In this document: positions 1 to 9,073 of the stretch, piece after piece
Position numbering within the stretch: position 1 is the stretch's first letter
Layout: every line of letters starts with the position of its first letter
Source: Ruminiclostridium herbifermentans
Lineage (GTDB): Bacteria; Bacillota; Clostridia; Acetivibrionales; DSM-1351
NCBI RefSeq assembly: GCF_005473905.2
Contig: NZ_CP061336.1
Coordinates: 976,501-1,040,500 of the forward strand
Direction: 5' to 3'
Length of the DNA: 64,000 bases
Made by a program: the position numbers and the translations under genes
Notes under the pieces: model-generated
What the model saw: the letters and a program-made list of their open reading frames with translations, nothing else
Database searches by the model: none
Told to the model about the DNA's origin: nothing

Positions 1-236
1 AGTCTGAATAGTGAAAGAATATCATAAGCTATCTCTAATAATTCAATTGCGGAGGTTTTACCTGATGCGTTTTTACCAACAATTGCAACTGTATTGAATC
101 GGTAAAGCCCTTCGGCTATTTCTTGTAATTCATATTCCTTATCTTCCGAGGTCTTTTTAGATTTTGCAGTTAAATCAATAGTAAAATCATCAATGCAACC
201 TTTATAATTACTAGCTCTTACTCTTAATAATTTCAC
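1..236 (-). CDS. AAA/OLD-type ATPase, N-terminal part (runs off left edge)
   Basis: Reading leftward from a GTG at 236, the frame stays open to the window edge (78 codons). The start is preceded by a purine-rich AAGGGA ribosome-binding site; the overlapping ATG one base earlier is followed at once by a stop, so GTG is the start. The protein begins VKLLRVRASNYKG and carries a Walker A motif, GKNASGKTS, near residue 55. A beta-strand-rich start followed by an early Walker A is typical of RecF/OLD-like or phage-defence AAA ATPases that bind and hydrolyse ATP. The rest of the protein, and therefore its specific role, is outside the window. Confidence 0.75.
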   Translation of the reverse strand, partial: MKLLRVRASNYKGCIDDFTIDLTAKSKKTSEDKEYELQEIAEGLYRFNTVAIVGKNASGKTSAIELLEIAYDILSLFR

Positions 237-498
237 ATTTTCCCTTCTTTCTAAGCTTGTTATAACATATTATATAGCGATATTAAAATAAAAACAACTT
301 TTTTGTTTAAAATTTAGTGATATATATTATTATTTCAAATTTTGACATGTTTTATACATAAAACATGATATAATCAAATTTGTGGAAGAATTTGCTACGG
401 CTGAAGTGATTAAAAGAAGAGATATCCCAATAAAAATTATGGAATACCTCTGTATAAAGATATAAACAACTATGCGTTATTATCTAAATGCAATCTAC
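237..498. other. Intergenic gap with palindrome and possible -10 element
   Basis: No convincing gene. A perfect 8-bp inverted repeat with a 4-bp centre lies at 347-366 (ATGTTTTA/TAAAACAT), overlapping the end of a TTGACA hexamer (342-347) and followed by TATAAT (369-374). The 21-bp spacing is too long for a normal promoter. A 27-codon frame from GTG 382 to TAA 465 follows but has no ribosome-binding site; it may be a gene remnant. Confidence 0.3.
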
Positions 499-2679
499 TT
501 ACTTCACCACTAATATTTCCTTTAGCAAGCTAGAGTCTCTAGAATCAGGGCCAACCATAATTTCAAATTCTCCAGGTTCTACAATGTATTTTTCATCAGG
601 TGTTACCAGTGCTAAATCAGAAATTGAGAGATTTATAGATACAGTCTTTGTTTCACCTGCTTTAATAAACACTCTTGCAAACCCCTTTAGTTCCTTATCT
701 GGAGTCATTATGGAACTTATCTTATCATTTATATAAAGCTGCACAATTTCAGTACCATCGTATTTACCTCTGTTTGTAACATTAACCTGTACAGTAATTG
801 TATCATTTTTATTGCAAACCTTAGTAGACAAAACAAGGTTTGAATACTGATATTTTGTATAGGACAGCCCATATCCAAAGGGATAAAGTGCATTTTTATC
901 AGGAAGGTCAACATATTTGGGACTGTGCCAACCAGACAATTGATTGTAGTAAACAGGTGTTTGTCCGCTATGATAGGGGAAGGAAATAGAAAGCTTTCCA
1001 CTGGGAATAAATTCACCATATAAAAGTTCTGCGGTAGCTTTTCCGCCTAATATTCCAGAGTTGAAGGTTTCAACTATAGCATCAGCATTTCTATATAGCC
1101 ATGGAATAGATAAAGGTTTTCCATTTACCAATATGACAATTAAAGGTTTACCAAGGGATTTTAAAGCCTTAAGGAGTTCTAGTTGGGAACCAGATAAGTC
1201 CAAGTTTGCTCTATCCTTGAATTCACCATTTTGCTCTACACAGTCACCAACAACTGCTATTATTGCATCGCAATCTGAAACTGTGGTAACAGCGCCTTCA
1301 ATATCATGTTCGTCAGTCAATAAATCACAGCCTTTGTGATATGCCACCTCAATACCACGTGAAGCAGATAACTCGGTAATGCCCTTTAGCATTGTGTAAT
1401 ATTCAAAATTAGGAACAGCGTCAGGTTTAGGGTCGGGGTGAGTGAAAAAAGTCCAATCTCCAAATTGTGCTTTTAAATTATCTGCATTTGGACCAATTAC
1501 TGCAAGCTTTTTAATTTCGTTATTTCTATTCAGAGGAAGAATATTTTTGCTGTTTTTAAGTAAAACTAAGGATTCTCTTGTAAGTTCAAGATTTACCTGT
1601 TGATGCTCTTTACAAGAAATAACTTCCCTGCTCACATAACCACTTCTTTTTTTGGTATCAAATAGACCCATTGAAAATTTTAAGGACAAAATTCTCCCTA
1701 CTGCTTCATCAATTAGGGACTCAGAAAGTAAACCTGATTTAACAAGTTCTATTGTTGCCTCATAGAAGTCGTTTGTAGCCATAATCATGTCATTTCCAGC
1801 TTCTACAGACTTTTTGGATGCATCACTTATATCGGGGGATACCTTTTGCAGAGTTATAAGGCTTCCTGTGTTATTATAATCCGTTACTACAAAGCCTTCA
1901 AAACCAAGCTCTTCCTTTAATATTTCACGAAGCAGCTTCTTATTTACAGCCATTGGTACGCCATCAATAGACTGATAGCCAGTCATAAAGGTTGCACAAC
2001 CAGCCTCAACAGCTTTTTTGAATGGAGGGAGAAATACTTCTCTAATTTTTCTATAGGTTACTTCAGTGTCGTAGGCATCTCTTCCACCAGTGCTTTCACC
2101 ATAAGCAAGATAATGCTTTGCACAAGCAGCAATACTATCTGCATCTGATAGGTTTTTTCCTTGATAACCCTTTATAATAGCAGCAGCTAACACACCTATA
2201 AGATAAGGGTCTTCTCCGAAGGTTTCATTTATTCGTCCCCAACGTAAGTCTCTTCCAATGCAAAGAACTGGCGAGAAAGTCCAATGTATACCATCAGCTG
2301 CTACTTCTCTGGCAGTTACTCTTCCAGCCTTTTCTATTAATTCAGGATTCCAGCTGCAGGACATACCAAGCTGTGATGGGAATATGGTTGCGCCATTCAT
2401 AAGGCCATGACCGTGTATTGCATCAATTCCAAATATTATAGGAATGCCAAGCCTGTTTGACAATGCTAATTCTTGAAGATGCTCTGCTTCTTTTCCAAGA
2501 ACATGGAGAAATGAACCTGCATTTTTGTTAACAACCCAGTCTTCGGCTTCTTCTAAAGTTAATGTGTTATAGCTAATTTGCATCATTTGACCAACTTTTT
2601 CTTCTAATGTCATTAGAGAAAGTAAATCTTCTGTACGTTCTTTTGGTGAAAGACTAGGATTTTGATATTTATTTTCCAT
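499..2679 (-). CDS. Glycoside hydrolase family 3 beta-glucosidase/beta-xylosidase (BglX-like)
   Basis: A 726-aa protein with GH3 architecture: N-terminal TIM barrel, C-terminal alpha/beta sandwich, and fibronectin III-like domain at the end. The catalytic aspartate is in GFEGFVVTDYNN of the barrel. HWTFSPVLCIGRDLRWGR and the AKHYLAYG motif are typical of BglX. There is no signal peptide, so it probably acts in the cytoplasm on imported oligosaccharides. GH3 enzymes release terminal beta-linked glucose or xylose; exact specificity cannot be read. The start is taken as ATG 2679 (MENKYQN), where family similarity begins. The frame is open back to a GTG at 2727, but that codon overlaps the ribosome-binding site itself. 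See the mini-ORF just upstream. Confidence 0.9.
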   Translation of the reverse strand: MENKYQNPSLSPKERTEDLLSLMTLEEKVGQMMQISYNTLTLEEAEDWVVNKNAGSFLHVLGKEAEHLQELALSNRLGIPIIFGIDAIHGHGLMNGATIFPSQLGMSCSWNPELIEKAGRVTAREVAADGIHWTFSPVLCIGRDLRWGRINETFGEDPYLIGVLAAAIIKGYQGKNLSDADSIAACAKHYLAYGESTGGRDAYDTEVTYRKIREVFLPPFKKAVEAGCATFMTGYQSIDGVPMAVNKKLLREILKEELGFEGFVVTDYNNTGSLITLQKVSPDISDASKKSVEAGNDMIMATNDFYEATIELVKSGLLSESLIDEAVGRILSLKFSMGLFDTKKRSGYVSREVISCKEHQQVNLELTRESLVLLKNSKNILPLNRNNEIKKLAVIGPNADNLKAQFGDWTFFTHPDPKPDAVPNFEYYTMLKGITELSASRGIEVAYHKGCDLLTDEHDIEGAVTTVSDCDAIIAVVGDCVEQNGEFKDRANLDLSGSQLELLKALKSLGKPLIVILVNGKPLSIPWLYRNADAIVETFNSGILGGKATAELLYGEFIPSGKLSISFPYHSGQTPVYYNQLSGWHSPKYVDLPDKNALYPFGYGLSYTKYQYSNLVLSTKVCNKNDTITVQVNVTNRGKYDGTEIVQLYINDKISSIMTPDKELKGFARVFIKAGETKTVSINLSISDLALVTPDEKYIVEPGEFEIMVGPDSRDSSLLKEILVVK

Positions 2680-2702
2680 AAAGTTATATCCATGTTTATT
2701 TT

Positions 2703-2717
2703 TTACAAGAGAAACAT
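2703..2717 (-). other. Four-codon mini-ORF (MFLL-stop) occupying the GH3 ribosome-binding site
   Basis: The only good Shine-Dalgarno sequence before the GH3 gene (AGGAGG, complement of 2727-2732) lies exactly 9 nt from an ATG that is out of frame with GH3 and encodes only four codons before TAA. The GH3 start at 2679 is 23 nt beyond this stop and has no site of its own. This could give translation by termination-reinitiation. It could also be accidental. Confidence 0.35.
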
Positions 2718-2786
2718 GGACTAGCACCTCCTTTTAAAAATAAGTTACTAAACTATCCTGCTAGAAAGCAAATGTGTTATATCAAT

Positions 2787-2813
2787 GCAATGTTTTGTGT
2801 GCAATGTTTTGTG
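2787..2813. repeat. 13-bp direct repeat, 14-bp period, upstream of GH3
   Basis: GCAATGTTTTGTG occurs at 2787-2799 and again at 2801-2813. It sits 60-90 bp upstream of the GH3 ribosome-binding site, where a regulator could bind as a tandem site. No regulator gene is adjacent. The rest of the 286-bp gap holds nothing recognisable. Confidence 0.5.
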
Positions 2814-3013
2814 GTGCAAAATAATTGCAAGAATTAGGATATATTAACTATATTACATTGCTAAATATATTTTTACAACATCCAAATATAATAAAGAAAG
2901 TTATATGAAGTGCATATTAGTTGTTAATTTTAATAAAAATTTACTTAATTATGTAGAAAGATAAAAATTTATTTATTACAAAATAATCTTATTTATTAAG
3001 GAGAGGGACTTAG

Positions 3014-3343
3014 ATGGTTAGCTTTTTGGAGAATTATTGGCTGGTATTAGTAATGGTAGCTTTGGTGTTGGCTTATATTGTTTATTTAGTTATAAATAAG
3101 AGATGGAAAAGGCTTAGGATTATTGCAAATAAGTTAATGTTGCAAGCAGAACAAACTATTATTGGTACAAAGAAGGGACAAGAACGATTTGAACAGGTGT
3201 TGACACAGGTCTATTTATTGATTCCTGTTTGGATAAGGATATTTGTGAGTAGAAACCAATTTGAGAAAATATTACAAGGATGGTATGACTTAATTAAAGA
3301 TAGCTTAGATGATGGAAAAATAAATAATTCAATTGAAAAGTAA
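3014..3343 (+). CDS. Small membrane protein, possibly holin-like (LLH type)
   Basis: A 109-aa protein with a good ribosome-binding site (AAGGAGAGG). One hydrophobic segment spans residues 8-27, followed by a basic KRWKRLR stretch and an amphipathic cytoplasmic tail. The pattern of one N-terminal helix, then an AEQ...GTKKGQERFEQVL segment resembles phage holins of the LL-H family and their chromosomal relatives. Holins make pores in the membrane. No endolysin or phage gene is next to it, so a prophage role is not supported; it may be a domesticated gene. I am not certain of the family. Confidence 0.45.
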   Translation: MVSFLENYWLVLVMVALVLAYIVYLVINKRWKRLRIIANKLMLQAEQTIIGTKKGQERFEQVLTQVYLLIPVWIRIFVSRNQFEKILQGWYDLIKDSLDDGKINNSIEK

Positions 3344-3546
3344 AATTATACATATTGAAAATATACAAGAATAATTATTACAAATTTAATATTCAATAGA
3401 TTCATTTTTTGTAATTAAAGTGCAGAATATTCACTAAAACTAAAAATAAGTATTATTTTTGTAAAATATTCTAAGAAAAAGAAGGGATTTATTAATATAA
3501 TTATGAATAATATACAAAAATAACTTATTTTTAAGGAGGATATGTA

Positions 3547-4284
3547 ATGTTAAACAGCTTTCGCAGTAATATAGGGACAAATATCAAAATAATTAGTGTT
3601 CCAACAATGTTAATTTGCTTTCTGCTGATTTTATTGTTATTGCCGTGTAATGCCAATGCAGATACACCTTTACGAGTTATTTCAGGGACAATAACATATG
3701 AAAATGGTATTGCTCCTGAAGGTGGCATATGGATTACAATGTATGCTATGGGTGAAAATGGAGGGGTTTTTTCAACAGAAGTATTAATACGTGAAGGAGA
3801 TTATGCAACAGAATACGCAATACCAATAGATTTTTCTTATACAAATAACAGTAATAGATTTATTATAAAATGTGAGCCTCAAAAAGCATCAAATTATTCA
3901 GCTGAGATATATGGTTCATTAGTGGACGTAAGCTATGAGGATGCAACGAATATAGACTTTACAACGAGATGGCTGACTGAGCGCACAATTTCTGGAACTA
4001 TTACATATAAAGATGGTTTGGCACCTGCAGGTGGAATTAAAATAAAAGTTTCAGCTATTGGAGAATATGACTTTGAAACAGAGGTAATAATGCCTGAAGG
4101 CTGTAGCAAAGTAGCATATAAAATACCTCTTGACTTATATTTTTTGAGTTCAAATACAAGCTTTATGATAAAATGTAGTCCGGAAGACCCAACAAATTAC
4201 GAAGGAACTGAGTATGGAAAACTGATTGATATCTATGAAAATAATTTATCAAATATCAATCTTACAATAGCGGCAAATATATAA
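3547..4284 (+). CDS. Secreted protein with two copies of a ~100-aa beta domain
   Basis: A 245-aa protein behind a strong AAGGAGG site. Residues 1-38 form a long signal peptide (hydrophobic core LICFLLILLLLPC, cleavage near ANA-DT). The mature part is an internal duplication: RVISGTITYENGIAPEGGI near residue 41 matches RTISGTITYKDGLAPAGGI near residue 147, and both copies end with an ...IKCxP...NY motif and a short acidic segment. The repeats look like carboxypeptidase-regulatory/transthyretin-like beta sandwiches. I do not recognise a named family and no catalytic residues are evident. The extracellular location is secure; the function is unknown. It is transcribed alone, with a terminator at 4343. 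Confidence 0.75.
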   Translation: MLNSFRSNIGTNIKIISVPTMLICFLLILLLLPCNANADTPLRVISGTITYENGIAPEGGIWITMYAMGENGGVFSTEVLIREGDYATEYAIPIDFSYTNNSNRFIIKCEPQKASNYSAEIYGSLVDVSYEDATNIDFTTRWLTERTISGTITYKDGLAPAGGIKIKVSAIGEYDFETEVIMPEGCSKVAYKIPLDLYFLSSNTSFMIKCSPEDPTNYEGTEYGKLIDIYENNLSNINLTIAANI

Positions 4285-4342
4285 TAATGAATTAGAGAAA
4301 AACTATAAGTAAACATGTTTCGTAGTTATAGTGTAAAATAGT

Positions 4343-4380
4343 AAAACGATATTCTATAAAATATTAGAATATCGTTTTTT
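4343..4380. terminator. Bidirectional-looking hairpin terminator
   Basis: An 11-bp perfect stem (ACGATATTCTA at 4346-4356, TAGAATATCGT at 4365-4375) is followed by T6 and preceded by A4. It ends the transcript of the secreted duplicated protein. Confidence 0.8.
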
Positions 4381-4547
4381 ACTATTATCTTATATAGTTA
4401 AAACTAATATTTACAAGTATTATTGCAGATTATTTGATTGAGGTGTATAATTCTATAGCAAATTGATTTTCTGTTTAGTACTAAAATATTGAGTGAATAT
4501 TAAATATATGTGTGAATTTCTTTGCAGTATTAAGAGGAGGACTATAA

Positions 4548-5660
4548 ATGTATGACTATCTGATTGTTGGAACCGGTATTTTTGGTTCAATATTTGCATA
4601 CGAAGCTAATAGAAGAGGTAAGAAATGCCTAGTTATAGACAAACGTTCACATATAGGAGGTAATATATATACATCATTGGTTGAGGGAATTAATGTACAT
4701 AATTATGGTGCACATATTTTTCACACTAGCAACAAGGATTTATGGGAGTATGTGAATAAGTTTGCAGAATTTAATAGGTATACAAATTCTCCGGTTGCAA
4801 GATATAAATCAGAAATTTATAATTTGCCTTTTAATATGAATACCTTTAATAAGATGTGGGGTGTAACTACTCCATTAGAAGCAAAAGCTAAAATCCAGCA
4901 GCAGATTGAAGAAGCTGGGATACTTGAACCAAAGAACCTTGAAGAGCAAGCTATAAGTTTAGTTGGAAGAGATATTTATGAGCGGTTAGTAAAAGGATAT
5001 ACGGAAAAGCAATGGGGAAGAAGAGCAACAGAACTTCCATGTTTTATTATAAAGAGATTACCTATTCGTTTCACATATGACAACAATTACTTCAACGATA
5101 AATATCAGGGAATACCTATTGGAGGTTATACTCAGATTATTGAAAAAATGCTGAAGGGAATTGAAGTCAGGCTTAATATGGATTTCTTTATGCATCGAGA
5201 AGAATTGACAGCGCTTGCAGATAAGATTGTTTTTACAGGGATGATAGATGAATTTTATAACTATTGCTATGGTGAACTTGAATATCGCTCACTGCGCTTT
5301 GAAACAGAAGTATTGGACTGTGAAAATTATCAAGGAAATGCGGTTGTTAATTACACTGAATATGAAATTCCATATACCAGAATAATTGAGCATAAACATT
5401 TTGAATTTGGATGTGAAAGCCAAAATGTAAATCCTAAAACAGTTATCACAAAAGAATATCCAGTAGCCTGGAAACATGGTGACGAACCGTACTATCCAAT
5501 GAATGATGATAGAAATAATGAACTTTATGCAAAGTATAGGGCTTTAGCAGATAAAGAAAAAAAAGTTATTTTTGGTGGCCGACTTGGAATGTATAAGTAC
5601 TTTGACATGCATAATGTAGTAGCTGAGGCATTATCATGCGTAAAAAATGAAGTTCGCTAA
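4548..5660 (+). CDS. glf: UDP-galactopyranose mutase
   Basis: A 370-aa flavoprotein converting UDP-galactopyranose to UDP-galactofuranose for cell-surface glycans. The N-terminal FAD-binding fold is clear: YLIVGTGIFGSIFAYE with a GxGxxG-type motif, then IDKRSHIGGNIYT. Family motifs follow: HNYGAHIFHTSN, the YTEKQWG motif around residue 150, and a C-terminal GGRLGMYKYFDMHNVV. Length matches bacterial Glf. The start has AAGAGGAGG 7 nt upstream. The nearby GT2 and PAP2 genes on the opposite strand fit an envelope polysaccharide locus, although they are not in the same operon. Confidence 0.95.
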   Translation: MYDYLIVGTGIFGSIFAYEANRRGKKCLVIDKRSHIGGNIYTSLVEGINVHNYGAHIFHTSNKDLWEYVNKFAEFNRYTNSPVARYKSEIYNLPFNMNTFNKMWGVTTPLEAKAKIQQQIEEAGILEPKNLEEQAISLVGRDIYERLVKGYTEKQWGRRATELPCFIIKRLPIRFTYDNNYFNDKYQGIPIGGYTQIIEKMLKGIEVRLNMDFFMHREELTALADKIVFTGMIDEFYNYCYGELEYRSLRFETEVLDCENYQGNAVVNYTEYEIPYTRIIEHKHFEFGCESQNVNPKTVITKEYPVAWKHGDEPYYPMNDDRNNELYAKYRALADKEKKVIFGGRLGMYKYFDMHNVVAEALSCVKNEVR

Positions 5661-6074
5661 TTTTTTCAGTACATTAAAATTTGACTTAAAAGCTAAGGTA
5701 TAGTGTACGGGAATTATGAATAATGTTCGAGGACAGGCTTCTCTAATAAAGCAATATAAATGCTCTGAGTAAGGGTATCCTTGACATGGTAAAAAATTTC
5801 GCTTTTATTGCAAACAAGATATGGAATCTAATTTTTTGGCTTTAATACCATTAGTTTTAACATCATAGAAAGCTATCTACACAAAACTTCACACACTTGC
5901 TTAATACAGGCTTAGGACCTTGACTTCATAAAAAATGCGTAACAGATATCAAAATCTGTTACGCATTAAGAGTCTAACTTTAAGCGTCATATCACACATC
6001 ACTATTTGGACTATGCTTTTCTGTATTTTACTCCTTATTTACAATTAATTATATGCATTTGTGTTCACAAAGTC
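5661..6074. other. Convergent intergenic gap
   Basis: Gap between glf and the convergent GT2 gene. Apart from the hairpin at 5934-5967, nothing recognisable: no gene-like frame with a ribosome-binding site and no promoter serving a known gene. Confidence 0.5.
5934..5967 (-). terminator. Terminator of the PAP2-GT2 transcript
   Basis: A 14-bp perfect stem (AATGCGTAACAGAT/ATCTGTTACGCATT) with a 6-nt loop. The T-run appears on the minus strand, just beyond the end of the GT2 gene, so it ends the leftward transcript. Confidence 0.8.
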
Positions 6075-7091
6075 CTAATTAAAGCCAAATATTTTCCTTG
6101 ATAGTGAATAGCAAAAAAGTATGAGTTTTCTTCCTAAATACCCTTTAAATTGTACCAAAGAACCTAAAAGGGACTTGTCCACTTCATCGAACAATTGTTG
6201 GTCTTTTGAACTTAAATACTGCCAGAGTTCTTTCTTTTTACTCATACTTTGCTCTGTATTGTCTTTGAGTAATAGTACGGTACTAACTGTCATCATCATA
6301 ACTAAGTATTTTATCATATACTTACGTAGTTTTTTACATTCGATGTGTATAGGATTATAGCAGTCTATCATTAGTTTTGTAACCTTGATTTGCTGATCAA
6401 TGCGCTGTATCATTATTTTCTCATTAACTGATTGATCTGATCTTCCAATAAAATACCTATATAGGTCTAAATTCATATAGTACATTGTCTTTACATAGGG
6501 CAATGGCATATAAACGAAAATATTATCTACATAGAATGTATGCTTAGGAAGTACTAGGTTACATTCCTTCAGAACTTCTGTTCTATAAATAACAGAATGC
6601 ATCAGAATATTTTGACTGTATCTAAGAAAACCTAAATCATTCCAAGTAAATATTTTGTTTTCAGGCATTGCACCTTTATAGTTAATACTTTTGGATTTGC
6701 CGATACTTACATTTTCATAAACATAATTTGTTATAAGCATGTCTAAGGAAGTAGAGTTATTAATCATGGCCTTTAAAGTATCTAATACTTTTTGTAAACT
6801 TTCTTTATTAAACCAATCATCACTATCTAAAACCTTAAAATATATGCCATTTGCATGTTTAAGTCCAGTGTTTATTACATCGCCGTGACCGCCGTTTTCT
6901 TTATGGATGGCACGTACTATATTTGGATAGTTCTTCTCATATTCATCAGCAATTACTGAAGTATTATCACTAGAACCATCATCAATAATTAAAATTTCTA
7001 TTTCGTCACTTCCTATAAGTAATGATTCTACTGCCCTATCCATATAAGCAGCTGAATTATAACAAGGTATCACTATAGTTAGAATTTTCAT
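6075..7091 (-). CDS. Family 2 glycosyltransferase
   Basis: A 338-aa GT-A fold enzyme. IVIPCYNSAAYMDRAVESLL starts the nucleotide-sugar fold, followed by IDDGSSDNTS and a DSDDWFN metal-binding DxD region near residue 95. The C-terminal half is less conserved and basic, and probably carries the acceptor site. Such enzymes transfer a sugar from a nucleotide donor to a glycan or lipid-linked acceptor at the inner face of the membrane. The gene overlaps the end of the upstream PAP2 gene by 4 bp, showing translational coupling. Donor and acceptor cannot be predicted. Confidence 0.88.
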   Translation of the reverse strand: MKILTIVIPCYNSAAYMDRAVESLLIGSDEIEILIIDDGSSDNTSVIADEYEKNYPNIVRAIHKENGGHGDVINTGLKHANGIYFKVLDSDDWFNKESLQKVLDTLKAMINNSTSLDMLITNYVYENVSIGKSKSINYKGAMPENKIFTWNDLGFLRYSQNILMHSVIYRTEVLKECNLVLPKHTFYVDNIFVYMPLPYVKTMYYMNLDLYRYFIGRSDQSVNEKIMIQRIDQQIKVTKLMIDCYNPIHIECKKLRKYMIKYLVMMMTVSTVLLLKDNTEQSMSKKKELWQYLSSKDQQLFDEVDKSLLGSLVQFKGYLGRKLILFCYSLSRKIFGFN

Positions 7092-7753
7092 TTCAATATC
7101 TCCTGGTTATTAATTTTAATTGTTTTACTAAACTGTACACGTGATGTAAATTGCCACGTTAATTCAGCTAATAAAACTCCACCTAAAACATCAACAATTA
7201 CATGCTGTTTTGTAGTCAATGTTGAAATACATATCATTAGTGCTACTAATAATGTTACGTATCGATACCATAAAGGTATGGTTTTACATTTTCTCAAACC
7301 AGCAAAGCAATACCAGCTAACTAAACAATGAATTGACGGAAAGAGATTATTTGCAGGGTCTATATTATATAAAAGCTGCAACATATCCCAAAAAACACCC
7401 GATTGCGTTATTTCAGGTCTAATATTCGTTGTAGGTAAAGATATATACGTTATAAAGCATACTAATTTTCCTAATAAATCTGCACATATAAATCGATAAC
7501 AATGCTCTTTATCTATTCTGCATATTAAAATGTAATTTATAATCCAAAAAATATAACTTCCAAAATAAATAAGTATAGTTATTGGTATTACTGGTAAAAC
7601 ATCATCTATTTTTGAAGTTAAATTATAAAAATACCTGTCTTCATAAAACAGTCGTACTCCATTATATACTGAAAAATTAAAAACTACGCATATAATTAAG
7701 GGTACAATAGCATATTTAGGTATAAGAGAACGAGTTTTTTCTATTATTTTCAT
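7088..7753 (-). CDS. PAP2-family membrane phosphatase
   Basis: A 221-aa protein with five or six predicted membrane helices. The PAP2 signature is present but divergent: an NIRPE segment stands for the first motif, PSIHC holds the second-motif histidine, and STLTTKQHVIVDVLGG gives the third motif with His and Asp. These enzymes remove phosphate from lipid phosphates or polyprenyl pyrophosphates at the membrane. The start follows AGGAGA with good spacing. It is the first gene of a two-gene operon with the GT2, suggesting a shared role in lipid-linked glycan metabolism, possibly carrier recycling or inositol-lipid head groups. Confidence 0.85.
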   Translation of the reverse strand: MKIIEKTRSLIPKYAIVPLIICVVFNFSVYNGVRLFYEDRYFYNLTSKIDDVLPVIPITILIYFGSYIFWIINYILICRIDKEHCYRFICADLLGKLVCFITYISLPTTNIRPEITQSGVFWDMLQLLYNIDPANNLFPSIHCLVSWYCFAGLRKCKTIPLWYRYVTLLVALMICISTLTTKQHVIVDVLGGVLLAELTWQFTSRVQFSKTIKINNQEILK

Positions 7754-8110
7754 GTCATCTCCTATTTAAAACGTAAATGTGTGGGATAATCATATGTATA
7801 TAATAATCAACAATCTCAATAAAATGTGATAGGAAATTTCGTTATTATGTTAATAAAACTAAAGTCCTTATAAGACCCTAATAAAGTATAATATTTATTA
7901 TGATATTAAGTCAATATGCTAATGGAGAATTAGTTATAATCTATAATAAAATACTCCTAGCGTAATTTTTGATTGTATTATGTCAAATAGGTGCATAATA
8001 TTAATACTTTACATGTCTTATATATGTTTAAGTGGAAAACAAAAATAAATCACTTATAATAATAATAATAGTTCTACCAATTTTATTGCCAACTTTTTTT
8101 GACTTTATTG
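7754..8110. other. Intergenic gap upstream of the PAP2-GT2 pair
   Basis: AT-rich gap between two leftward genes. It must hold the promoter of the PAP2 gene, but no hexamer pair stands out. A short AAT-type microsatellite lies near 8058-8070. Nothing else seen. Confidence 0.4.
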
Positions 8111-9073
8111 CTATCTTATAGGAGAATCACTCCACATAGAAGAAGAACTGAGAATTTGGTTTGCTGCTTCAAGATAATCATTAGAGTTATGGCATTTTTT
8201 TATTCTCTTCAGTAGTTTTCCGTCCTTATCAGTATGGGCTGACAGTTGCCTCCAGAATTCCTTCATCTTATCACATAAATGCTTATCACCCGATAGAGTA
8301 TTCTTATAGTAGCTAAAAATCCCATCATGGAATTCTTTCAGCAGAGACATTTTATCTTCATGTGGAATAGTTTTTCCCTTTATAGCAGAAGGCAGAAATG
8401 GATTGCTTAAAGCACCTCTTCCTAACATAAAGTTTTTTATGTATGGAAACCGTGTGCTGATGCGCAAGTAATCATCATATGTGAAAATATCTCCGTTATA
8501 GGTTATTTCATGCTTACAAGCAGAGGCAATTGCCTCGAAGGAATCCAGATCAACACTGCCAGTGTACATCTGTTTACCTGTACGAGCATGTATTATTACA
8601 CCACCTAAGGGATATTCGTTTAGTACTTCAACTACGCGCATACCCTCTTCAGAATTCTCTAGACCAAGTCTCATTTTTACAGTAATTGTATATTTTCCAG
8701 CGCAAGCTATATCCAAAAGCTTTTTTATCATATCAGGATAGGGAAGTATTCCTGACCCTCTTTTCTTTCTTGTTACCATAGGAAATGGGCAGCCTATATT
8801 CCAGTTGATTTCGTTATATCCCATATCGGCAATTACATCAGAAAAAAGTTTGAATTCAGTTCCGTTATTACTGAGAATTTGAGGGATAATTTTGATATCT
8901 TTATTATTATTCTCAACCATGATGTCTTTCAATAGTACAGGATTTACTTTATCCATATCAGCAGTGGCAATAAATGGGGCATAATAGGCATCAATACCTC
9001 CAAAAAGCTCTGAAAATAAATTTCTGTAGCATGCAATAGTCATTCCTTGAATTGGTGCTAAAAAAAGATTCAT
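8111..9073 (-). CDS. tRNA-dihydrouridine synthase family protein
   Basis: A 320-aa FMN-dependent TIM-barrel enzyme of the Dus family, which reduces uridine to dihydrouridine in tRNA. It begins with the typical NLFLAPIQGMT. NWNIGCPFPMVTRKKRGSG near residue 90 holds the catalytic Cys in the N-GCP context. IIHARTGKQMYTG, YNGDIFT and MLGRGALSNPF mark the FMN phosphate region. The C-terminal helical domain is present. The PFPMVTRKKRGS version of the active-site loop indicates the clostridial subgroup annotated as diene/tRNA-dihydrouridine synthase. The gene is transcribed alone with a GAGGATG site before the ATG. Confidence 0.87.
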   Translation of the reverse strand: MNLFLAPIQGMTIACYRNLFSELFGGIDAYYAPFIATADMDKVNPVLLKDIMVENNNKDIKIIPQILSNNGTEFKLFSDVIADMGYNEINWNIGCPFPMVTRKKRGSGILPYPDMIKKLLDIACAGKYTITVKMRLGLENSEEGMRVVEVLNEYPLGGVIIHARTGKQMYTGSVDLDSFEAIASACKHEITYNGDIFTYDDYLRISTRFPYIKNFMLGRGALSNPFLPSAIKGKTIPHEDKMSLLKEFHDGIFSYYKNTLSGDKHLCDKMKEFWRQLSAHTDKDGKLLKRIKKCHNSNDYLEAANQILSSSSMWSDSPIR

